Assembly (NCBI GenBank): GCA_963728445.1
Contig: CAVSJO010000006.1
Location: 310,001 to 374,000, forward strand
DNA: 64,000 nt
Direction: 5' to 3'
From: CAVSJO01 sp963728445
GTDB taxonomy: Bacteria; Gemmatimonadota; Gemmatimonadetes; Longimicrobiales; RSA9
The notes under the pieces are model-generated. The model was not told the origin of the DNA. It saw nothing but the letters and a program-made list of their open reading frames with translations, and did no database searches. Shown piece after piece: positions 36,824-45,810 of the stretch; within the stretch, counting starts at the first letter, position 1, and each line of letters opens with the position of its first letter. Position numbers and translations under genes: made by a program.

Positions 36824-37219
36824 ATGAGCCGTTCGGTGAACAAGGTGATTCTGGTGGGCAATGCGGGGCGCGACCCGGACGTGCAGACGACAGCGGGCGG
36901 CGTGAAGGTGGCGCACCTGTCGCTGGCCACGAGCCGCCGTTTCCCGCGCAACGGGCGGGTGGAAGAGCGCACGGACTGGCACCGCCTGACGCTGTGGGAC
37001 CGCCTGGCACAGATCGCGGAGGAGCACGTCCGGAAAGGGGACCGTCTTTACGTAGAGGGTCGCATGGAATACGACAGCTACGAGCGGAACGGTGTGACGA
37101 TCCCCACGTCGGAGGTCCAGGTCCGGGAACTCGTGATGCTGGGCGCGCCTCGGTTGAACGGAGGCGCCTCGGATACCACGGCCGATGAAGAGGAGCTGGA
37201 GGCGGAGCTGGAGGTCTGA
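36824..37219 (+). CDS. ssb: Single-stranded DNA-binding protein
   Basis: 131 residues, shorter than E. coli SSB (178). The OB fold is clear: MSRSVNKVILVGNAGRDPDV, LATSRRFPRNGR, RTDWHRLTLWDRLA, GDRLYVEGRMEYDSYERNG. The C-terminal tail is short and acidic (TTADEEELEAELEV) but lacks the usual DDDIPF tip that recruits partners. ATG with GCGGAGG about 6 nt upstream. Placed after polA, another repair and replication gene, though a hairpin lies between. Confidence 0.92.
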   Translation: MSRSVNKVILVGNAGRDPDVQTTAGGVKVAHLSLATSRRFPRNGRVEERTDWHRLTLWDRLAQIAEEHVRKGDRLYVEGRMEYDSYERNGVTIPTSEVQVRELVMLGAPRLNGGASDTTADEEELEAELEV

Positions 37220-37258
37220 GGAAGGGATTTCGCGTCGGTGCGGGCCGGCGGCGGTGCC

Positions 37259-39385
37259 TCAGAGGCTGTCCCAGAGCATCCGGCCGGCGCGGAACACGAG
37301 CTGCCACCGTCCGCCGTCGAGCCCGCGCACTACGTCGAGGCTGCCGGCGTCGGAGAAGAGTCCGAGGCCGGCACCGACGTAGGATCGCACGCCTCCAGTG
37401 AGGACGACGGGCCATTGAGCCGGTACGTCACCGCCTGTCCACCCGAGGCCGCCCAGGAAGTGCAGCGACGCAGCGGCCCGGTCGCCCAGAAGCGGCAGGG
37501 CGAGGCTGGCGTCCAGGCCCACCTGGGCAAATCGGTCGCCTGCGAAGGCCCGGTAGTCGTAACCGGGGAGTGTGCCGGGGCCGCCGAGGAGGAAGAACCG
37601 CTGCTGCGGCGGCGACCCCAGGGACGCACCGGCCTCGCCCTGGAGATCGAGGCCGAAGCTCGAGCCGCGGAGCGGCCGGCGAATCCCGGCGGAAAGGTGG
37701 GGACGAACGTACTCATCGCTCTCGATGTGTCCGGCTTCGACCGCCGCGCCGAGTACGAGATCGAGCCGTCGTCCCAGGTCGAAATGACGGTCCAGGCCCG
37801 CCGAGACCTCGGCGAGCCACCCGGGTGTGACGGGGAGGACTGGACGGAAGCCGGCGCTGTCGTGCAGCAGGCTGCCGGCCCGTGCGAGGGTCGCGGAGCG
37901 CTGTCGTTCGAGCCCCATCCGCCCGGTCAGTGTCCAGCCCCCGATGCCGGTCCGCCCGTTCAGCTCCGCGCCGCTGGCGTAGTACGGGTCCAGCCAATCC
38001 TCACCCAGGAACGCCGCGGACACGGTATTCAGGGCGCCCGGCAGCGCCGGCCGGTCCCCGAGGTCGCGAAAGTCGTTCAGGAAGGCGCGAGCCGACAGCC
38101 GTGAGACGCCCGCACCTGCGGGACCGAGGGCGAGGGACAGGTGGGGTCGGTCCGGCGCGAAGGCGTAGCCGAACGCCGAGCGGAGCTCGTGGCGCGGTCC
38201 GACCTGATAGGCAAGGCCGGCGCCGAGGTAGACGCCTTCAGCCCGGTCGAACCGGAGGGCCGAAGACGCTCCCTCGGGAAGATCCAGCCGGACCCGGGGA
38301 AGCCCGCTCAGGATCATCTGCCCTGCGATATGGCGGGCTTCCTTGCGGACGGCGTCAAGGTCCACGTCGGCGCTCAGGCCTTCCGCCTGTATGTCGGCGT
38401 ACAGTCCTTCCTGAAACGGGTAAGCACGAAGCGCGCTGTCCGGAACGGCGACGACACGCGGGCCGTTGAAGAAGGACGGGGGGATGCTGTCGTTGAAGGT
38501 GTAACCGCTGATGCGGTAGCGTCCGCGGATCACGGATCCGAGGGGGAAATCGAGCTCGGGAACCTGCCTGCGGATCTCGACGCGCTGTTCGTACGGCAGC
38601 CAGTAGCGGCCTTCCCAGAGGCCGTTGTCGAGAGAGACCCGGATGTAGTCCAGCCGCCGGTCGACGTACGAGGACGGGGTGAAGGTGAAAGCCATGCGAA
38701 CGATGTCCGCGGACTCCCGGTCGAGGTAGAGGGCGCCCACGATGCCGGGTACGGATGCGTCACGCGGCCGGACCTGGACCTCGTAGACCCGCACCGGCCC
38801 CGTCGCCCCGGGCAGGTAGAGGCTGGTGGAGTCGGCGATGCGGAAATGGTAGATGGACAGGGCGCCCGGGGAAGCGGGGTGAGGCACCGCCTGCACCTCG
38901 TCGCCGTCACCCAGCCGGATCGAACGGCCGAACTCGTTCTGAACCACCGTCAGGTGGTCGAGGTGGTAGCGCATCCGGTTCGGCAGCGGATCGGCGCCGC
39001 GGCGGCCGACGATCCGCTGCTTCGTCAGCCCCGGATAGGCCCAGTAGACCTCGAGGGCGATCTGGTCGATCTTGACCAGCGTCGGCTCCTCGCCGTTCTC
39101 CCGGTCGAGATAGAAGTACAGCCAGCCGTGGGCGTCGGCACGGTAGTCGTGGAGCCCGGCCGCACGCTGCATCGGCAGTCCGTGCCGTTCGATGGCGCGG
39201 CGAACCAGGGCGAGAGCCGCCGGCGAGTCCCAGTCGCCGACCGTCTCCGACGGCGGCACGGGCACGACAACGGCGCGCGCGCTGTCCGCCCGCGCCGAGT
39301 CGGCCTGGGCCGCCGCGCTCGTCGGAAGCAGTAGCGCGAGTGCCGGGAGGAGGAGCGCCGCAAGCCCGGCGCAACGTCGATTCAT
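37259..39385 (-). CDS. Exported outer-membrane beta-barrel protein with Omp85-like C-terminus
   Basis: 708 residues. Signal peptide to about 26 (LLLPTSAAAQ). The N-terminal half (50-350) has lipoprotein-carrier-like strands (TLVKIDQIALEVYWAYPG, in part). The C-terminal half is a barrel with alternating strands ending LVFRAGRMLWDSL, an aromatic-terminated outer-membrane strand, and a bacterial surface antigen-like ..FFLLGGPGTLPGYDYRAF motif that resembles the RGF/Y loop of Omp85 proteins. The overall layout is like DUF5686-type proteins of the Bacteroidetes. Function unknown. Convergent with ssb (39 nt). Confidence 0.75.
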   Translation of the reverse strand: MNRRCAGLAALLLPALALLLPTSAAAQADSARADSARAVVVPVPPSETVGDWDSPAALALVRRAIERHGLPMQRAAGLHDYRADAHGWLYFYLDRENGEEPTLVKIDQIALEVYWAYPGLTKQRIVGRRGADPLPNRMRYHLDHLTVVQNEFGRSIRLGDGDEVQAVPHPASPGALSIYHFRIADSTSLYLPGATGPVRVYEVQVRPRDASVPGIVGALYLDRESADIVRMAFTFTPSSYVDRRLDYIRVSLDNGLWEGRYWLPYEQRVEIRRQVPELDFPLGSVIRGRYRISGYTFNDSIPPSFFNGPRVVAVPDSALRAYPFQEGLYADIQAEGLSADVDLDAVRKEARHIAGQMILSGLPRVRLDLPEGASSALRFDRAEGVYLGAGLAYQVGPRHELRSAFGYAFAPDRPHLSLALGPAGAGVSRLSARAFLNDFRDLGDRPALPGALNTVSAAFLGEDWLDPYYASGAELNGRTGIGGWTLTGRMGLERQRSATLARAGSLLHDSAGFRPVLPVTPGWLAEVSAGLDRHFDLGRRLDLVLGAAVEAGHIESDEYVRPHLSAGIRRPLRGSSFGLDLQGEAGASLGSPPQQRFFLLGGPGTLPGYDYRAFAGDRFAQVGLDASLALPLLGDRAAASLHFLGGLGWTGGDVPAQWPVVLTGGVRSYVGAGLGLFSDAGSLDVVRGLDGGRWQLVFRAGRMLWDSL

Positions 39386-39463
39386 CGATCCGCCGTCACG
39401 GGTGGAGCAGAGGTCCGGTTCGTAACCTTCGCAGGGCAGGGCGGTTCCGACGGGTCATGACGC

Positions 39464-39506
39464 GACGACGGCGCCGGTCGCCCCGCGGGCTCCCGGCGCC
39501 GTCGTC
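39464..39506 (-). terminator. Hairpin downstream of the primary-type sigma factor gene
   Basis: Perfect 14-bp stem (39464-39477 with 39493-39506) and a 15-nt loop just downstream of the sigma factor stop. No T-run, so termination is probable but not certain. Confidence 0.55.
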
Positions 39507-39547
39507 ATCGGCCTCCGCCACGGGGTCATGCGACCCCGGCGCCGGAC

Positions 39548-40408
39548 TCAGCTCATGCTCCAGAATCCCGACAGAGCCTCGCCGTCCGGGCTCTCGCGCA
39601 GCTTCTCGAAAGCGCGGTTGCGGATCTGGCGGATCCGCTCCCTCGTCACACCCAGCAGTGAGCCGATCTCCTCGAGCGTGCGCTCCTCCCCGTCGTCCAG
39701 ACCGTAATAGAGATAGAGGATCTTGCGCTCACGCTCGGTCAGGTACTTCTCGAACATCCGGTCCAGGAAGTCCCGACGGGCCTGCCACTCGACCAGGTCC
39801 TCGATGTCGTCCGACTCGATTCCCGAGAAACGCTCACCGAACGACGCGCTGTCCCGGTCACCCCGGTCGATCGGCGCGTCCAGCGACAGCTCCGACGCGG
39901 CCACCCGCCGCAGCGCCCGGATCGTCTCGAGCGGTTCGCCCATCTGCTCCGCGATCTCCTGATCGGAAGGCGACCGACCGAGCGACTGCGTCAGCGCAGT
40001 CTCCATCCGGGAGAGCTTGACCAGGTTGGAGTTCTGATTCAGCGGGATGCGCACCGAGCGCGTCTGCTCGGCCAGCGCCTGAAGCACGGTCTGGCGGATC
40101 CACCACACCGCGTAGGAAATGAACTTGACGCCCTTTTCCGGATCGAACTTCTTCACGGCCTTCAACAGACCTTCGTTGCCGATGCAGACCAGCTCTGCGA
40201 GACCCAGACCACGGCCCTGATACTTCTTAACGTAGGAGATTACAAAGCGGAGATTCGCGGTTACGAGACGTTCGGCCGCCTCTTTGTCGCCTGAACGAGC
40301 TCGTCGGGCCAGGTTCCGCTCCTCCTCGGGGTCCTCGATCAGCGGATATTTTTCCACGTCGAGGAGATACTGGTCGAACGAGTCCAAAGCGCGAGAGTTC
40401 ACGAACAT
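39548..40408 (-). CDS. rpoD: RNA polymerase sigma factor, RpoD-type (286 aa)
   Basis: 286 residues, the length of the compact Bacteroidetes-type RpoD, which lacks the region 1.1. Regions 1.2 to 4.2 are complete: SFDQYLLDVEKYPL, ANLRFVISYVKKYQ, FISYAVWWIRQTVLQALAEQ (2.3-2.4, -10 recognition), SLDAPIDRGD, ERKILYLYYGLDDGEERTLEEIG and VTRERIRQIRNRAFEKL (4.2, -35 recognition). It directs RNA polymerase to promoters. It is one of two similar factors in the window. A promoter at 40567-40597 and a 150-nt leader precede the ATG at 40408. Confidence 0.92.
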   Translation of the reverse strand: MFVNSRALDSFDQYLLDVEKYPLIEDPEEERNLARRARSGDKEAAERLVTANLRFVISYVKKYQGRGLGLAELVCIGNEGLLKAVKKFDPEKGVKFISYAVWWIRQTVLQALAEQTRSVRIPLNQNSNLVKLSRMETALTQSLGRSPSDQEIAEQMGEPLETIRALRRVAASELSLDAPIDRGDRDSASFGERFSGIESDDIEDLVEWQARRDFLDRMFEKYLTERERKILYLYYGLDDGEERTLEEIGSLLGVTRERIRQIRNRAFEKLRESPDGEALSGFWSMS

Positions 40409-40727
40409 GATCGCGCGATCCTCGGTGAAGGGTGAGAAAATAAAAAAACAGCGAATGCGCCTGGCGGGACGCTCGTCGCTGCTTTTCTAACGAAGCTTGC
40501 CGCTCCACGTCTGCGGCCGGGAAAGCCTCGGAAAATCCCTCTGTCGAGATCGGGTCATAAGCATACCAAATCTATACGCGGGACATGGCGCTGTAAAGCC
40601 TCCCGGATCAGCGTTCGTGCACCGGATACCCGACAGCTCTGTGGGGGTTCCGTGGTGTTCGTGAAGGCGGGCCGGGCGTTCGACGGGGCGGGCGCCGCGG
40701 GCGGGGCGCATAAACATTCGTTTTGGA
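40409..40727 (-). promoter_or_regulatory. Sigma factor leader and upstream region without genes
   Basis: 319 nt without a coding gene. It holds the sigma gene promoter (40567-40597) and about 150 nt of leader, including a run of seven T residues on the minus strand about 30-40 nt before the ATG. The A/T content is above that of the window. Nothing convincing is seen in 40600-40727; no terminator for the preceding minus-strand gene was found. Confidence 0.45.
40567..40597 (-). promoter_or_regulatory. Predicted promoter of the sigma factor gene
   Basis: On the minus strand TTTACA (40597-40592), 17-nt spacer, TAGATTTG (40574-40567). TAGATTTG matches the Bacteroidetes -7 consensus TAnnTTTG exactly. 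Confidence 0.55.
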
Positions 40728-41078
40728 CTACGACGGCCCGGACGTTACCCCCAGTTCGTCCCACGTCGCGACCGCCCGGCGAAGGTGCGGGATCACGATC
40801 GAGCCGCCGACCACCAGCCCGATCGAGAGCGTCTCGAAGAGCTCGGCCTCGGAGACGCCCTCCTCTGCGCACCGGGTCAGGTGATAGGTGACACAGTCGT
40901 CGCAGCGGAGGACGAGGGACGCGACGAGGCCGAGGAGCTCCTTCGTTCGAACGGGAAGGGCGCCGGGCTCGTACGCTCGGGAGTCGAGAGCGAAGAAGCG
41001 TCGGATCTCGAGGTTGTCGGCGGCGAGGATGCGGTCGTTCATGCGCTCGCGGAAGCGGCGGAAATCTTCGAGGCTCAT
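40728..41078 (-). CDS. AhpD-like carboxymuconolactone decarboxylase family protein
   Basis: 116 residues. The CxxC-xxx-H motif of the AhpD family is present (RCDDCVTYHL), preceded by RTKELLGLVASLVLR. AhpD members are peroxidase partners that reduce AhpC, or act as decarboxylases. It is the last gene of the overlapping string: its ATG overlaps the DUF4126-like gene stop (ATGA). In that context it may be a redox step or an oxidant-protection helper. Confidence 0.85.
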   Translation of the reverse strand: MSLEDFRRFRERMNDRILAADNLEIRRFFALDSRAYEPGALPVRTKELLGLVASLVLRCDDCVTYHLTRCAEEGVSEAELFETLSIGLVVGGSIVIPHLRRAVATWDELGVTSGPS

Positions 41079-42052
41079 GGGCTCGCGGTCGAGGATGTGG
41101 GGGATACGGCGCCGAATGAGGTCGCGGGGTGGGGCGCGCCCTTGAGGAGCAGCACGGTGCAGCGTGCCGCTCCGTCGTCCACGTCGAGGGCGTCGAGCCA
41201 GGCTCCGGCCGACGCGGTCGCGCCCGCCAGCGAAGGGAGGCGCACGCAGCGTGGTCGCAGGAGCGACGATCGATAGAGGAACCAGGCTTCGTCCTCCGCG
41301 AACGCGAGCCAGCCGTTCCGGTAGTCCCCCACGCCGGGGACGCCGAGCACGCCGGCGCGCACGACGCGGAAGGGAGCGGCGGCGACGGCGCGCGGGGGGA
41401 GAAGGTGGCGGAGGGAGCGGGGCAGCCGGTCCGGATCATCGGGACGGGGCGGGTCCAGGAGGGCCCGGAGGCGCGCCGTCTGGGCCGCGAGGGTGAGGAC
41501 GAGAAGGCGCCAGGAGCGGGGGCCAAACCGGACGAGGCCTGCCAGCACGATGGCGGCGAGGGCGACCGCCGCACCGGGAAGGGTCCGGAACCCGACGACG
41601 AGCAATGCGGCGACGAGTGCCTGCACCGCGTGAAGGACGGCCTCGCGGCGGGTGGCGCGGCCGACGACGGACGTGCGGACGACGCCGCGACCGGCGTGTG
41701 CGAAGACGGCGAGAAAGGCGGCGGCCACGACGACGAGAAAGCGCAGCCCCGGGGGAGTGGGTGTTGTGAGGGGGACGACGAGGAGGGCCGCGGCGAGGGG
41801 CTTTACGAGCAGATGGATGCCGGCCCAGATGGAGTCGACGAGGGGGACGCGCTCGGCGACTGTCTCGACGAGGAGGAACGCCAGGGCGAGGCCGATCACG
41901 ATGGGATGCTGGAGGCCGCGCAGCTCCGGAGGCAGCGGGGGCATCCAGCCGAAGCGGCCTGCGAGGCCGAGGGCGGCGATGGCCGCGTAGAGGTTGAGGC
42001 CGAAAGCGAGACCGAGGGCCGTCACCGCGGCGACCAGCGGCAGAACGGTCAC
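41075..42052 (-). CDS. DUF4126-like multi-spanning membrane protein
   Basis: 325 residues. Residues 1-190 carry about five hydrophobic segments (VAAVTALGLAFGLNLYAAIAALGL, IVIGLALAFLLVETVAE, FLVVVAAAFLAVFAHA, VLHAVQALVAALLVVGF, AVALAAIVLAGLVRFG shown in parts), and LLVETVAERVPLVDSIW is typical of the DUF4126 family, whose role is unknown. The C-terminal 120 residues are soluble, with a small mixed domain (AFRVVRAGVLGVPGVGDYRNGWLAF, in part). The start overlaps the ketosynthase stop as ATGA. In the operon it may be a membrane carrier or export component. Confidence 0.7.
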   Translation of the reverse strand: MTVLPLVAAVTALGLAFGLNLYAAIAALGLAGRFGWMPPLPPELRGLQHPIVIGLALAFLLVETVAERVPLVDSIWAGIHLLVKPLAAALLVVPLTTPTPPGLRFLVVVAAAFLAVFAHAGRGVVRTSVVGRATRREAVLHAVQALVAALLVVGFRTLPGAAVALAAIVLAGLVRFGPRSWRLLVLTLAAQTARLRALLDPPRPDDPDRLPRSLRHLLPPRAVAAAPFRVVRAGVLGVPGVGDYRNGWLAFAEDEAWFLYRSSLLRPRCVRLPSLAGATASAGAWLDALDVDDGAARCTVLLLKGAPHPATSFGAVSPTSSTASP

Positions 42053-43308
42053 GCCGCGCCGGCGCGCCTGAAGACGAGGGCGGCGTTGATGCCCCCGAAG
42101 CCGAAGGAGTTGGACAGAGCGACGTCGGGAGCGAAGGACCTTCCGGTGCCCGGCACGTAGTCGAGGTCACACGATGCGTCGGTCTCGTCTACGTTCAGGG
42201 TGGGCGGAATCCAGCCCCTCTCCATGGCGAGGCAGAGGATGGCGGCCTCGATGGCCCCGGAGGCGCCGAGGGCGTGACCGTGGTAGGGCTTGGTCCCGAC
42301 CACGGGCACGTTGTAGGCGTGGTCTCCGAGGACGCGCTTGATCGCCGTGGTCTCCGTGCTGTCGTTGAGCGGCGTGGAAGAGGCGTGGGCGCTGACGAAG
42401 TCGACGTCGCGGGGCTCGATCCCGGCGCTCTTCAGGGCGAGACTCATGGCCCGCGCGGCCTGGACCCCGTCGGGCCGGGGCGCCGTCATGTGGTGGGCGT
42501 CGTTCGTGGTGCCGTAGCCGCACACCTCTGCGTAGATGCGCGCGTTCCTGGCGACGGCGTGATCCCAGCGCTCGAGGATGAGCGCCGCGGCCCCCTCGCC
42601 CATCACGAAGCCGTCCCGGGCGCTGTCGAAGGGCCGGCAGGCGCGCTCGGGCTCGTCGTTGCGCGTGCTCATGGCGCGGATGATGGCGAAGGCGCCGAAG
42701 GTGAGAGGCGCGAGCGGAGCCTCGGCGGCCCCGGCAACGGCTGCGTCGGCGGTGCCTTCCCGGATGAGCCGGAACGCTTCCCCCAGTGCAATCGTACCGG
42801 AGGCGCACGACATCGCGTTGGTGGAATTCGGGCCCGTGAAGCCGAACTCGATCGCGATCCCGCAGCTCGCGGCTCCGCAGAACGTGGTGAGGGCGACGCG
42901 GGGATCGACGCTGCGGATTCCCGAGCGCTCGAGGCGGAGCACCTGTTCCTCGGCGTAGGCCGAGCCGCCCAGAGCGGAGCCCATCTGCACGGCGACGCGA
43001 TCGGGGTCGAGCTCGCCAGGGGAGAGGCCGGCGTCCTCGAGGGCCATGCGTGTCGCCGCGATGGCGAACTGACCAAAGCGGTCGAGCCGCCGGCTCTGCT
43101 GTCGGTCCATGTAGTTCTCGGGCTCGAAGCCCTCCACCTCGCAGGCCACCTGGCTCTTCCAGCGACTCGCGTCGAACCGGGTGACCCGCTGGATGGGCGA
43201 TCGCTCCGTGCGGAGGCCCGCCCACAGGCCCTCGTTGCCGATCCCCGCTCCCGTGATGGGGCCGAGGCCCGTCACGGCGACACGAAACGGCGGATCCGAA
43301 CGGCTCAT
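42049..43308 (-). CDS. Beta-ketoacyl synthase, FabF/KAS II type
   Basis: 419 residues, one thiolase-fold ketosynthase. The nucleophile is Cys168 in NAMSCASG; the two histidines are in SAHASSTPLNDSTET and YHGHALGASGAIEA. The usual KSxxGH lysine-serine reads KPYHGH here, a variation from housekeeping FabF. It joins malonyl-ACP with an acyl starter. No acyl carrier protein or chain-length factor is next to it. With the cyclase, methyltransferase and FAD oxidoreductase upstream it looks like a secondary-metabolite ketosynthase rather than fatty-acid FabF. ATG overlaps the upstream stop (ATGA). Confidence 0.88.
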   Translation of the reverse strand: MSRSDPPFRVAVTGLGPITGAGIGNEGLWAGLRTERSPIQRVTRFDASRWKSQVACEVEGFEPENYMDRQQSRRLDRFGQFAIAATRMALEDAGLSPGELDPDRVAVQMGSALGGSAYAEEQVLRLERSGIRSVDPRVALTTFCGAASCGIAIEFGFTGPNSTNAMSCASGTIALGEAFRLIREGTADAAVAGAAEAPLAPLTFGAFAIIRAMSTRNDEPERACRPFDSARDGFVMGEGAAALILERWDHAVARNARIYAEVCGYGTTNDAHHMTAPRPDGVQAARAMSLALKSAGIEPRDVDFVSAHASSTPLNDSTETTAIKRVLGDHAYNVPVVGTKPYHGHALGASGAIEAAILCLAMERGWIPPTLNVDETDASCDLDYVPGTGRSFAPDVALSNSFGFGGINAALVFRRAGAA

Positions 43309-43802
43309 GACGTCCTCTCCGGTGCAGCGGCGCCGGCGCGGTGGCGACGGACGGCCTCGGCTGCGACGCCGGCGAGGGTCCGTCGGGCGATGGCGCTGAC
43401 GAAGCGTGGACCGATGACGTGCTCGGCGGCGAAGGTGCCGATCAACGGCCACGCAGGTCCGTCCCATTCGTGTACGATGCGCACGTGGGTAGCGTCCCCG
43501 TCGGACTCGAACGTCCAGCGTACCTCCATCCCTCGGGTGATGCCGTCCACGTGCGTGTAGAAGACGGCGGGCTCGGCCGCGTCCACGCGCATGTCGGAGA
43601 CCCACCAGGTCGGGTACCGCAGGGGCCCGCCGAAATCCCGCCATGCCGCCATTTCCACGACGCCCGTCCCGAAGCCGCGCTTCGTCAGGAACCGGACGCG
43701 CCGGTAATGCGGCAGGATGCGGGGCCACGCCTCGACGTCGGCCGCGACGCGAAAGCACGCGTCGGACGGTGCACGCATGTGATGTTCGTCGATGGTGGTC
43801 AC
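43305..43802 (-). CDS. START/SRPBCC cyclase-like protein
   Basis: 165 residues from the GTG at 43802 (GGAAGG 6 nt upstream, and GTGA overlap with the FAD gene stop). The START-fold features are APSDACFRVAADVEAWPRILPHYRRVRFL and THVRIVHEWDGP; the family includes polyketide aromatase/cyclases and lipid-binding proteins. In this context an aromatase/cyclase acting on the product of the adjacent ketosynthase is a reasonable inference. A later ATG (8 codons in) is also possible. Confidence 0.78.
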   Translation of the reverse strand: MTTIDEHHMRAPSDACFRVAADVEAWPRILPHYRRVRFLTKRGFGTGVVEMAAWRDFGGPLRYPTWWVSDMRVDAAEPAVFYTHVDGITRGMEVRWTFESDGDATHVRIVHEWDGPAWPLIGTFAAEHVIGPRFVSAIARRTLAGVAAEAVRRHRAGAAAPERTS

Positions 43803-45106
43803 GGGGAGCCTTCCGGCGGGGCGGGGGTGAGGAGAAAACTCGCCGCGAGCCGGGGGGAAAGCAAGCGGTGAGGGGGCAGGAGGTCCCCGGTCGCGGCGAC
43901 GACGGCATCGGCGGCTGCGGGAACGGCCGCGAGGCGCCGGAACACCACCGCCCGAAGGCGCGGTCGGGCTACCACGCCCTCGACGATGCGCTGTAGCAGA
44001 CGGGACGGGATCTCCCGGCGCTTGCGGGCACGGGCGTACGGGCCGAGCGCCCGGGTGGATACGTCGCCCCGTCGCAGCGCGTCGTCCAGGACGGGCGCGA
44101 GGATGGCCGCGTCGGCGAGCGCGTGGTGGATGCCCTGCCCCGTGAAGGGATCGTAGTAGCCGGCGGCGTCCCCGACGAAGGCGGCGCCGTCGACGACCGG
44201 CGTTCGGCCCGGCCGGTCGAACGGACCCGAGGCGAGCAGTCGGACGTTGCCGCTCTCGAGGCTCTCGCCGGTGGTGGCGCATCGGGCGCCGTACAGCCGC
44301 TCCCGTTCTCCGTGGAAGCGTGCTACCGAGTCCCGGAAGAAGGTGGACCCGCCCGCCGCCACGTCCCGGCCGTATCGGCCGGCGTCGACCACGAGCGTCA
44401 CGTTCCACGCGTCGCCGTCCACGGGAGCCACACCGAGGCAGCCGGCGTCGGACACCCGCATCGTGCCGCGGTCACGCGGCCCCTGCACGCCGGTCAGGTG
44501 AGCGGTCAGGGACAGCTTGCGGAGGCGCGGCCCGCGGCGTACCCGGCCGAGACGGCGCGCCAGCACCGAACGGAGTCCGTCGGCGGCCACGACGGCGGCT
44601 GCGCGAACGACCCGGACCTGCCCCGCCGCGTCGCGGGCGTGGACGCCCGCCACGCTTCCGTCTACTCCTGTGACGGCGTCCAGCACGGCCCAGCCCTCGC
44701 GCACCTCGACGCCGGCCGCCCGGGCGGCGTCCAGCAGCACCGCGTCCAGCACGTCCCGGCGTATGGCGAGTGCGCGGTCCGACCCGGCCGGCCGACCAGG
44801 GCCCAGCCGCCCCGGTCGCTCCCCCGGCTGCCCGCATGCCCCGAACAGGCCCTGAAACGCCGTCCCGTCCGAGGCGATGGTCCAGCCGTCGAGCCGGGCC
44901 GCGCCCGCCGCCGTGAGGCGATCCAGGACCCCGAGCTCCCGAAGGAGCGGGTCGGCGCCCGCGCTCAGGCAGTCTCCGCACGCCTTCGACCGCGGAAAGC
45001 GCGCCCGGTCCAGAACCAGCACCGGCCAGCCGAGGCGCGCCAGCAGCAGCGAGGTGGCGGCGCCGGCCGGGCCGCCGCCCACCACCACGACGGGTGCGTC
45101 GATCAC
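43799..45106 (-). CDS. FAD-dependent oxidoreductase (geranylgeranyl reductase-like)
   Basis: 435 residues from the GTG at 45106 (GTGA overlap with the methyltransferase stop). The FAD fold starts at once: VVVVGGGPAGAATSLLLARLG, then RSKACGDCLSAGA, VVAADGLRSVLARRL and the second FAD motif AFVGDAAGYYDPFTGQGIHHALADA. It belongs to the family of geranylgeranyl reductases, squalene-epoxidase-like and PKS-tailoring monooxygenases. It may hydroxylate, oxidise or reduce an intermediate of the pathway. Substrate unknown. Confidence 0.85.
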   Translation of the reverse strand: MIDAPVVVVGGGPAGAATSLLLARLGWPVLVLDRARFPRSKACGDCLSAGADPLLRELGVLDRLTAAGAARLDGWTIASDGTAFQGLFGACGQPGERPGRLGPGRPAGSDRALAIRRDVLDAVLLDAARAAGVEVREGWAVLDAVTGVDGSVAGVHARDAAGQVRVVRAAAVVAADGLRSVLARRLGRVRRGPRLRKLSLTAHLTGVQGPRDRGTMRVSDAGCLGVAPVDGDAWNVTLVVDAGRYGRDVAAGGSTFFRDSVARFHGERERLYGARCATTGESLESGNVRLLASGPFDRPGRTPVVDGAAFVGDAAGYYDPFTGQGIHHALADAAILAPVLDDALRRGDVSTRALGPYARARKRREIPSRLLQRIVEGVVARPRLRAVVFRRLAAVPAAADAVVAATGDLLPPHRLLSPRLAASFLLTPAPPEGSP

Positions 45107-45810
45107 GCTGGCCCCGGCCGGGCGACGAGGACCAGGCGGAAGAGCGGGTGGCGTTTCACTTCCGGCTCCTTCAGCCCCGCTTCCGTGGCAGCCGCCGCGA
45201 GCTCGCCCGGAGTGAACGCCCTGCGAACGGACAGGGGCCCGTCGTGGCGCGTCAGCCGGTTGCGGCGCCACACCGTCGCCGCGAGGAGGCGCGCCCCGAG
45301 CAGCGCCCCTCGGGTGCGCTCGAGCTCGCCGACGACGACGGCCCGCCGGGCCACCCGCCCGGCCTCCCGCAGGACGGTCCGCTGGTCGGCCCCGTCGAAG
45401 TGGTGGAGCACCAGCGTGAGCAGCACGATGTCGAACGCGCGCTCCGGATACGGAAGGGCCAGCGCGCTGCCCCGCACCACCGTCAGCCTGTCGGCGCCCG
45501 CGGATCGTGCCGCGCGCATGGCGATGCGAGACGTCTGCGCGTGCACGTCCACGCCGTGCACGCGCGCGAGTCGGTCCGGAAAGCGTCGCAGCAGGTGGAG
45601 CGGAACGGCGGCGTCGCCGGTACCGACGTCCACGATGGTCGCGCGGCCGTTGGCGGGCAGCAGCGACCGGAGCTGCGCCCGCAGCGCCCGGTTCCCGCCG
45701 AGGTAGCGGTTCACGTCCGCTACGTGGGCCAGACTCCGCCGCAGCTCGTCCAGGTCGTGGGCGGGCTCGTCGAGGAGCTCCGGCGCGTCCTCCAGACGGG
45801 GAAGATTCAC
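45103..45810 (-). CDS. Class I SAM-dependent methyltransferase
   Basis: 235 residues from a GTG (GTGA overlap). Motif I is IVDVGTGDAAVPLHLL, motif II/III VHGVDVHAQ and ALALPYPERAFDIVLLTLVLHHF. This form is common next to polyketide synthase and FAD-oxidoreductase genes in other bacteria. It is a soluble O- or C-methyltransferase; the acceptor is unknown. An aromatic or quinone-like product of the ketosynthase and cyclase is a natural candidate. Confidence 0.85.
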   Translation of the reverse strand: MNLPRLEDAPELLDEPAHDLDELRRSLAHVADVNRYLGGNRALRAQLRSLLPANGRATIVDVGTGDAAVPLHLLRRFPDRLARVHGVDVHAQTSRIAMRAARSAGADRLTVVRGSALALPYPERAFDIVLLTLVLHHFDGADQRTVLREAGRVARRAVVVGELERTRGALLGARLLAATVWRRNRLTRHDGPLSVRRAFTPGELAAAATEAGLKEPEVKRHPLFRLVLVARPGPA